From an uncultured Clostridia bacterium (GTDB lineage: Bacteria > Bacillota > Clostridia > Monoglobales > Monoglobaceae), in NCBI GenBank assembly GCA_934463175.1, contig CAKSIW010000030.1, positions 1 through 28,286 on the forward strand: a stretch of 28,286 nucleotides of DNA. Direction: 5' to 3'. The translations under genes and the position numbers were made by a program. The notes under the pieces were generated by a model. It saw nothing but the letters and a program-made list of their open reading frames with translations, had not been told where the DNA came from and ran no database searches. Each line of letters opens with the position of its first letter. Position 1 is the first letter of the stretch. Shown here in pieces: positions 23,280 through 28,286 of this stretch.

Positions 23280-23391
23280 GACAAGTTTTTTGATTTAAGA
23301 AATTTTTCATAGTGCGTATTGCTATTTTATATATATCCGTTTCGGGTGATAGTTAATACAGCGCTAACAGTATCCCGTGGGGTATTGAGTA

Positions 23392-23417
23392 CCTTGTGGA
23401 TATCATTTACCACAAAG
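23392..23417 (+). promoter_or_regulatory. Hairpin in the rpsL-rpsG spacer, next to the rpsG start
   Basis: TTGTGG (23394-23399) pairs with CCACAA (23410-23415), with one further outer C-G pair after a mismatch, just ahead of the GGAGG at 23421. The 155-base spacer is long for this operon. In E. coli, S7 represses translation by binding the S12-S7 spacer, so a similar control is possible here; inference. Confidence 0.35.
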
Positions 23418-23434
23418 AATGGAGGGGAAGATAA

Positions 23435-23905
23435 GTGCCGAGAAAAGGACATATTGCACGTCGTGACGTGTTGCCGGATCCTATGTATAACAGCAAAACT
23501 GTTACCCGTCTCATTAACAACATTATGCTTGACGGCAAGAAGGGTGTTGCTCAGTCTATCGTTTACGGTGCGTTTGACATCATAAAGGAGAAGACAGGCA
23601 AAGATCCTGTTGAGGTGTTCGAGGAAGCAATGAACGCCGTTATGCCGGTTTTGGAGGTTAAAGCAAGACGTGTCGGAGGCGCGAACTATCAGGTTCCGAT
23701 CGAAGTCAGAGCCGAAAGACGCGAAACGCTGGGTCTCAGATGGATAACTCTTTATGCAAGACAGAGAAGCGAAAGAACAATGGCTGAAAGACTTGCAAAC
23801 GAGCTTATGGACGCAACCAACAGCACAGGCGGTGCATTCAAGAAAAAAGAAGACACACACAAGATGGCAGAAGCGAACAAGGCGTTTGCTCATTTCCGCT
23901 GGTAA
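23435..23905 (+). CDS. rpsG: 30S ribosomal protein S7
   Basis: A 156-residue S7, the primary 16S rRNA binder that organises the 30S head. It begins at GTG 23435 with GGAGG at 23421-23425. The sequence is full length and typical: PRKGHIARRDVLPDPMYNS, V-E-V-K-A-R-R-V-G-G-A-N-Y-Q-V-P-I-E-V, and an ending in K-A-F-A-H-F-R-W. It is followed by a 118-base spacer with two small hairpins (GGCAG/CTGCC at 23929-23942 and TGCGGC/GCCGCA at 23961-23975) before fusA. Confidence 0.97.
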   Translation: MPRKGHIARRDVLPDPMYNSKTVTRLINNIMLDGKKGVAQSIVYGAFDIIKEKTGKDPVEVFEEAMNAVMPVLEVKARRVGGANYQVPIEVRAERRETLGLRWITLYARQRSERTMAERLANELMDATNSTGGAFKKKEDTHKMAEANKAFAHFRW

Positions 23906-24023
23906 GCCGTGCTTGTTTCCGCGGTGCAGGCAGTCTGCTGCCCGTGCCGTGCGAATTTTCTGCGGCGTTGCCGCATAAATCTGAAAAGGACGGGCTTCAC
24001 CGTTCTGATGAAAGGAGAAAATT

Positions 24024-26135
24024 ATGGGTAGAGCGTTCTCACTTCAAAATACGAGAAATATCGGTATCATGGCTCACATCGATGCCGGTAAGACTACCAC
24101 AACCGAGAGAATCCTGTATTACACAGGTATTAATCATAAAATCGGTGAAACGCATGAGGGTGCTGCAACCATGGACTGGATGGCGCAGGAGCAGGAGCGC
24201 GGAATCACAATCACATCCGCTGCAACAACATGCTTCTGGCAGCCCGCTGAGGGTCCGTTTGCCGGCGTAAAGCACAGAATCAACATCATTGACACACCGG
24301 GACACGTTGACTTCACCGTTGAGGTTCAGAGATCACTGCGTGTTCTTGACGGTTCTGTCACGGTTATGTGCGCAAAGGGCGGCGTTGAGCCTCAGTCCGA
24401 GACCGTTTGGCGTCAGGCTGATGACTATAAGGTTCCGCGCATGATTTTTGTCAACAAGATGGACATCATGGGCGCAGACTTCTATAACGTTGTCAACATG
24501 GTTCACGAAAGACTTCATGCAAACGGTGTTCCGATTCAGCTCCCGATCGGTGCTGAGGACAGTTTTGTCGGAATCATCGACCTCATGAACATGAATGCAG
24601 AGATTTATGAGGACGAGCTTGGTGAAAAGTTCCACAAAGAGGACATTCCCGCAGAGATGAAAGAAAAGGCTGAGGAATATCATCAGCAGATGATTGAGGC
24701 AATCTGCGAGACTGACGAGGAGCTTCTGGAGAAATTCCTTGAGGGTGAGGAAATCACTGTCAACGAGCTCAAAAAGGCTTTGAGAAAAGCCACAATAAAC
24801 AACGAAATCGTGCCGATTCTCTGCGGAACGGCATACAGAAACAAGGGCGTTCAGATGCTGCTTGATGCGGTAATCGAATATATGCCGGCTCCGACCGACG
24901 TTCCGAACATCAAGGGTGTTAACCCCGATACGGACGAGGAGGACGAGAGACCGTCATCCGATGACGCGCCGTTTGCAGCTCTTGCGTTCAAGATTGCAAC
25001 CGACCCGTTTGTCGGAAAGATTTGCTTCTTCCGTGTATATTCGGGTACGCTTGCCAAGGGTTCATATGTTCTGAACTCCTGCAAGAACAAGCGTGAGCGT
25101 ATGGGAAGAATCCTTCAGATGCACGCAAATCACAGAGAGGATCTTGATGTTGTATATTCGGGTGACATCGCGGCTGCGGTTGGTCTCCAGAACACAACAA
25201 CGGGTGAAACACTCTGCGACGAGAAGCATCCGATTATCCTTGAATCAATGGTATTTCCTGAGCCGGTTATCCGTGTTGCCATTGAGCCTAAAACAAAGGT
25301 TGGGCAGGAAAAAATGGGTCTTGCTCTTGCAAAGCTTGCTGAAGAAGATCCGACCTTCAAGACCTACACCGACGAGGAAACAGGGCAGACAATCATTGCA
25401 GGTATGGGTGAGCTTCACCTTGAAATCATTGTTGACCGTCTGCTGCGTGAGTTTAAGGTCGAGGCAAATGTCGGCGAGCCGCAGGTATCATACCGCGAAG
25501 CCTTCAGAAAGCCTGTTGACGTTGAACACAAATACGCACGTCAGTCGGGCGGTAAAGGTCAGTACGGACATGTTCTCATTAAGTTTGAGCCGCTTGCAGA
25601 GGGCGAAGGCTATATCTTTGAGAACGCTGTTGTCGGCGGTGCAATTCCGAAGGAATATATTCCGGCGGTTGACGCAGGTATCCAGAGCGCAATGCTCAAC
25701 GGTGTTCTTGCCGGCTATAACGTAGTTGACCTCAAGGCAACGCTTTATGACGGATCATACCACGAAGTCGATTCATCTGAAATGGCGTTTAAGATTGCGG
25801 CTTCCATGGCGTTCAAGGACGCTATGAGAAAGTCAGACCCTGTTCTGAAAGAGCCAATCATGCTGGTTAATGTCATCACACCTGATGATTACCTCGGCTT
25901 TGTCATCGGCGACCTCAGCTCGAGACGCGGAATGATTAAGAGCCAGGAGGTTCGCAGCGGCGGTGTAACTCAGGTTACGGCAGATGTTCCGCTTTCCGAA
26001 ATGTTCGGTTATGCAACCGTTCTGCGTTCGGGAACACAGGGACGCGGTCAGTATACCATGGAGCCTTCTCACTACAGTGAGGTTCCGAGAGCAATTCAGG
26101 AAAAGATTATCAAAGAGAGAACCAAGTCGGAATAA
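24024..26135 (+). CDS. fusA: Elongation factor G
   Basis: A 703-residue translocation GTPase that moves tRNA and mRNA through the ribosome and splits ribosomes with RRF. The P-loop is A17-H-I-D-A-G-K-T24, with the switch I region R-G-I-T-I-T-S-A-A, the D-T-P-G-H-V-D-F motif and N-K-M-D all intact. Domains II-V follow (for example G-M-G-E-L-H-L-E-I in domain III). The length and motifs are those of housekeeping EF-G rather than EF-G2 or TetM-like proteins. AAGGAG at 24012-24017 sets the start. It is in the str operon order S12-S7-EF-G-EF-Tu. Confidence 0.97.
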   Translation: MGRAFSLQNTRNIGIMAHIDAGKTTTTERILYYTGINHKIGETHEGAATMDWMAQEQERGITITSAATTCFWQPAEGPFAGVKHRINIIDTPGHVDFTVEVQRSLRVLDGSVTVMCAKGGVEPQSETVWRQADDYKVPRMIFVNKMDIMGADFYNVVNMVHERLHANGVPIQLPIGAEDSFVGIIDLMNMNAEIYEDELGEKFHKEDIPAEMKEKAEEYHQQMIEAICETDEELLEKFLEGEEITVNELKKALRKATINNEIVPILCGTAYRNKGVQMLLDAVIEYMPAPTDVPNIKGVNPDTDEEDERPSSDDAPFAALAFKIATDPFVGKICFFRVYSGTLAKGSYVLNSCKNKRERMGRILQMHANHREDLDVVYSGDIAAAVGLQNTTTGETLCDEKHPIILESMVFPEPVIRVAIEPKTKVGQEKMGLALAKLAEEDPTFKTYTDEETGQTIIAGMGELHLEIIVDRLLREFKVEANVGEPQVSYREAFRKPVDVEHKYARQSGGKGQYGHVLIKFEPLAEGEGYIFENAVVGGAIPKEYIPAVDAGIQSAMLNGVLAGYNVVDLKATLYDGSYHEVDSSEMAFKIAASMAFKDAMRKSDPVLKEPIMLVNVITPDDYLGFVIGDLSSRRGMIKSQEVRSGGVTQVTADVPLSEMFGYATVLRSGTQGRGQYTMEPSHYSEVPRAIQEKIIKERTKSE

Positions 26136-26164
26136 GATTTCTTTGAAATATTTTCAAATAACAC

Positions 26165-26193
26165 TTGAATATTTCGGTGTTAAATGGTAAAAT
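26165..26193 (+). promoter_or_regulatory. Separate promoter of tuf
   Basis: -35 TTGAAT (26165-26170), 17-bp spacer, extended TGG, -10 TAAAAT (26188-26193), in the fusA-tuf gap. EF-Tu can thus be made in excess of EF-G. Confidence 0.75.
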
Positions 26194-26241
26194 AATTATA
26201 AGTAAATAATTAACTAAAATAAAGTTAGGAGGAAAAAAACA

Positions 26242-27444
26242 ATGGCAAAAGCTAAATATGAAAGAACCAAACCGCATGTTAACATCGGTACAATCGGTCA
26301 CGTTGACCATGGTAAAACAACTCTTACCGCTGCAATCACAAAGGTGCTTGCTATGGACGGTAAAGCTCAGTACGAAGCTTACGACATGATCGACAAAGCT
26401 CCGGAGGAGAGAGAAAGAGGTATCACGATTTCAACAGCACACGTTGAGTATGAGACAGAGACACGTCACTATGCACACGTTGACTGCCCCGGACATGCTG
26501 ACTACGTTAAGAACATGATCACAGGTGCAGCTCAGATGGACGGTGCTATCCTCGTTGTTTCAGCTGCTGACGGTCCTATGCCCCAGACAAGAGAGCACAT
26601 TCTGCTTTCACGTCAGGTTGGCGTTCCATACATCGTAGTATTCATGAACAAGGTTGACCAGGTTGACGATCCCGAGCTTCTCGAGCTTGTTGAAATGGAA
26701 ATCCGTGAACTGCTCACAGAATATGACTTCCCGGGCGACGATATCCCGATCATCAAGGGTTCAGGTCTCCAGGTTCTCGAATCAACATCAACAGATCCGA
26801 ACGCTCCCGAGTATGCTTGCATTCACGAGCTGATGGACGCTGTTGACAGCTATATCCCGACTCCCGAGAGAAAGAGCGATCAGCCGTTCCTTATGCCGGT
26901 TGAGGACGTATTCTCAATCACAGGCCGCGGTACTGTTGCAACAGGTAGAGTTGAGAGAGGTATTGCAAAGGTTGGCGACGAAGTTGAAATCGTTGGTCTT
27001 TCTGACGAGACAAGAAAAGTTGTTATCACAGGTCTTGAAATGTTCAGAAAGCTCCTTGATGAAGCTGAAGCAGGTGACAACGTTGGTGCTCTTCTCCGCG
27101 GTGTTCAGAGAAACGAAATCGAAAGAGGACAGGTACTTGCAAAGCCGGGTACAATCACACCTCACACAAAGTTTAAGGGCGAGGTTTACGTTCTGACCAA
27201 AGAAGAGGGTGGACGTCACACTCCGTTCTTCACAAACTACAGACCTCAGTTCTATTTCAGAACAACTGACGTAACAGGTGTTGTAAATCTTCCTGAGGGC
27301 GTTGAAATGTGCATGCCCGGAGATAACGTTACAATGACAGTTGAGCTGACAACACACATCGCAATCGAAGAAGGTCTCCGTTTCGCTATCCGTGAAGGCG
27401 GCAGAACTGTTGGTTCGGGCGTTGTAACTGAAATTATCGAGTAA
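26242..27444 (+). CDS. tuf: Elongation factor Tu
   Basis: A 400-residue GTPase that brings aminoacyl-tRNA to the ribosome. G1 is G19-H-V-D-H-G-K-T26, with R-G-I-T-I-S-T-A, D-C-P-G-H-A-D-Y and N-K-V-D as expected. The G5 element reads K-G-S-G-L, where most EF-Tu have G-S-A-L. Domains II and III are complete (T-G-R-G-T-V-A-T-G-R, then R-T-V-G-S-G-V-V-T). AGGAGG at 26227-26232 supports the start. Last gene of the str cluster, with its own promoter and terminator. Confidence 0.97.
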   Translation: MAKAKYERTKPHVNIGTIGHVDHGKTTLTAAITKVLAMDGKAQYEAYDMIDKAPEERERGITISTAHVEYETETRHYAHVDCPGHADYVKNMITGAAQMDGAILVVSAADGPMPQTREHILLSRQVGVPYIVVFMNKVDQVDDPELLELVEMEIRELLTEYDFPGDDIPIIKGSGLQVLESTSTDPNAPEYACIHELMDAVDSYIPTPERKSDQPFLMPVEDVFSITGRGTVATGRVERGIAKVGDEVEIVGLSDETRKVVITGLEMFRKLLDEAEAGDNVGALLRGVQRNEIERGQVLAKPGTITPHTKFKGEVYVLTKEEGGRHTPFFTNYRPQFYFRTTDVTGVVNLPEGVEMCMPGDNVTMTVELTTHIAIEEGLRFAIREGGRTVGSGVVTEIIE

Positions 27445-27465
27445 TTTCGATATATTATGCATTTT

Positions 27466-27497
27466 AAAAAGCCTGCGGAAAATTCCGCAGGCTTTTT
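27466..27497 (+). terminator. Terminator of the str operon / tuf
   Basis: AAAAAGCCTGCGGAA (27466-27480) pairs perfectly with TTCCGCAGGCTTTTT (27483-27497), with further T. A very strong intrinsic terminator. Confidence 0.93.
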
Positions 27498-27528
27498 TTG
27501 GAGTCAACCCCGAATTTTGTGTAAAGTC

Positions 27529-27557
27529 TTTACGAAGCCTCCAAGATGATGTATAAT
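27529..27557 (+). promoter_or_regulatory. Possible transposase promoter
   Basis: -35 TTTACG (27529-27534), 17-bp spacer, -10 TATAAT (27552-27557). GGAGG follows at 27572-27576, before the ATG at 27585. Confidence 0.5.
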
Positions 27558-27584
27558 AAAAATATCAATATGGAGGTTTAAATT

Positions 27585-28286
27585 ATGCCAAGGTACAAAC
27601 TAAGTCCCGAAGAGCGGGCAGCGGAAAAAGAACGTAAGGAGAATTTGCGTAACATCATGAAAGGGCTGGATGTGAAAAATTTTGATGACCTGAAAGATGT
27701 GTTTAAGATGATGGTCGGAGAAATGCTTGAAAACGGTCTTGACGGAGAGCTTGACGATGAACTGGGGTACACAAAGTACGATTATCGTAACAAAGAGGGA
27801 GAGAACAGCCGCAACGGCTATTCCAAAAAGACTCTTAAAACAAGCTTTGGATAAACAGAGATTAAAGTACCGAGAGACAGAGACGGTGAATTTGAGCCGC
27901 AGCTTGTTAAGAAAAATCAAACAACATTGACCGGTGACATTGAAGAAAAGATAATATCCATGTATGCCAAAGGCATGACCACGAGCGATATAGAGGCTCA
28001 CATCAGGGATATTTACGGTTTAGACTGTTCCGATACAACCATAAGCCGGATAACCGATAAAATACTGCCGGTAGTGCGAGAATGGCAGTCAAGACCGCTT
28101 GAAGAAATCTATGCGGTTGTATTTATGGACGCCATACACTTCCACGTCAGAAGTGAAGGACAAATAATTAAAAAGGCTGTATATATCGCAATCGGAATCA
28201 ATATGGAATGACAAAAGGAAGTCCTCGGAATGTGGGTTGGCGAAAATGAAAGCGCAAAGTTTTGGCTTTCGGTATTAAACAGTATA
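27585..28286 (+). pseudogene. IS256-family transposase with two in-frame nonsense codons, cut by window end
   Basis: One reading frame runs from ATG 27585 to the window end (234 codons) and encodes a mutator/IS256-type DDE transposase throughout. It is interrupted by TAA at codon 90 (27852-27854) and TGA at codon 209 (28209-28211). Protein similarity continues on both sides of each stop: S-F-G, stop, T-E-I-K-V-P-R-D-R-D, and I-N-M-E, stop, Q-K-E-V-L-G-M-W-V-G. The usual residues there are E (GAA) and G (GGA), so each is a single G-to-T change. The first catalytic Asp is in V-F-M-D-A-I-H-F-H-V-R. As written it cannot make a full transposase. The pieces between stops should not be read as separate genes. 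Confidence 0.9.

Larger units (their letters stand above)
27501..28286 (+). mobile_element. IS256-family insertion sequence, left part
   Basis: It begins directly after the tuf terminator and runs off the window. The left end is probably near 27501, where GAGTCAACCCCGAATTTTG and GTGTAAAG resemble the terminal repeats I associate with this IS group. The right end and the target duplication are not visible, so the boundary is approximate. Confidence 0.7.

Noticed and set aside
27927..28211. Separate small gene from ATG 27927
   Set aside because: It is the middle of the IS256 transposase, in the same frame as the upstream part and separated only by a nonsense codon.

Overview
The window looks like a low-to-mid GC member of the Firmicutes, most likely class Clostridia near Ruminococcaceae/Oscillospiraceae. 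This is judged from the gene order and protein style of the str operon (an L7Ae-like protein, S12, S7, EF-G, EF-Tu), the long Gram-positive form of S12, a TIGR03905-type TSCPD protein, strong AGGAGG ribosome-binding sites and many extended -10 (TGn-TATAAT) promoters. Species cannot be fixed from sequence alone.

Left part (1 to about 16.2 kb) is accessory DNA, visibly more AT-rich than the right part. It opens with the C-terminal end of a conjugative-element relaxase. Next comes a defence-type cluster on the + strand: an AbiE toxin-antitoxin pair (AbiEi/AbiEii) behind a consensus promoter overlapped by an inverted repeat; a 1544-residue DUF4011 / SF1 helicase / Vsr-like nuclease / DUF3320 protein; an unrecognised protein made of two 102-residue repeats; a gene-free stretch of about 500 bp rich in hairpins; and a complete type III restriction-modification operon (small HTH regulator, Mod, Res) closed by a strong terminator.

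From 13.1 to 16.3 kb there is a second small island on the - strand: Fic protein, DUF4417 protein, an EndoU-type RNase toxin gene broken by a one-base frameshift, and a probable immunity gene. It is bracketed by two direct copies (about 100 bp) of the 3' end and terminator of the neighbouring alcohol dehydrogenase gene. The terminator hairpin loop is reverse-complemented between the two copies. A + strand transcription unit with a perfect-consensus promoter and its own terminator, but no convincing reading frame, sits between the Fic and DUF4417 genes and looks like a small RNA.

Right part (16.28 to 27.44 kb) is core chromosome: an iron-dependent alcohol dehydrogenase (-), divergent from uppP and an FtsK/SpoIIIE translocase; HU; a TSCPD protein; then the str operon. 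EF-Tu also has its own promoter. Immediately after the tuf terminator lies an IS256-family insertion sequence whose transposase carries two in-frame nonsense codons and runs off the window.

The clearest unexplained items are the duplicated-domain protein with its hairpin-rich downstream region, the putative small RNA with face-to-face promoters in a 15-bp inverted repeat, the split EndoU gene, and the loop-inverted terminator repeats. None of these is demonstrated to be a new system.
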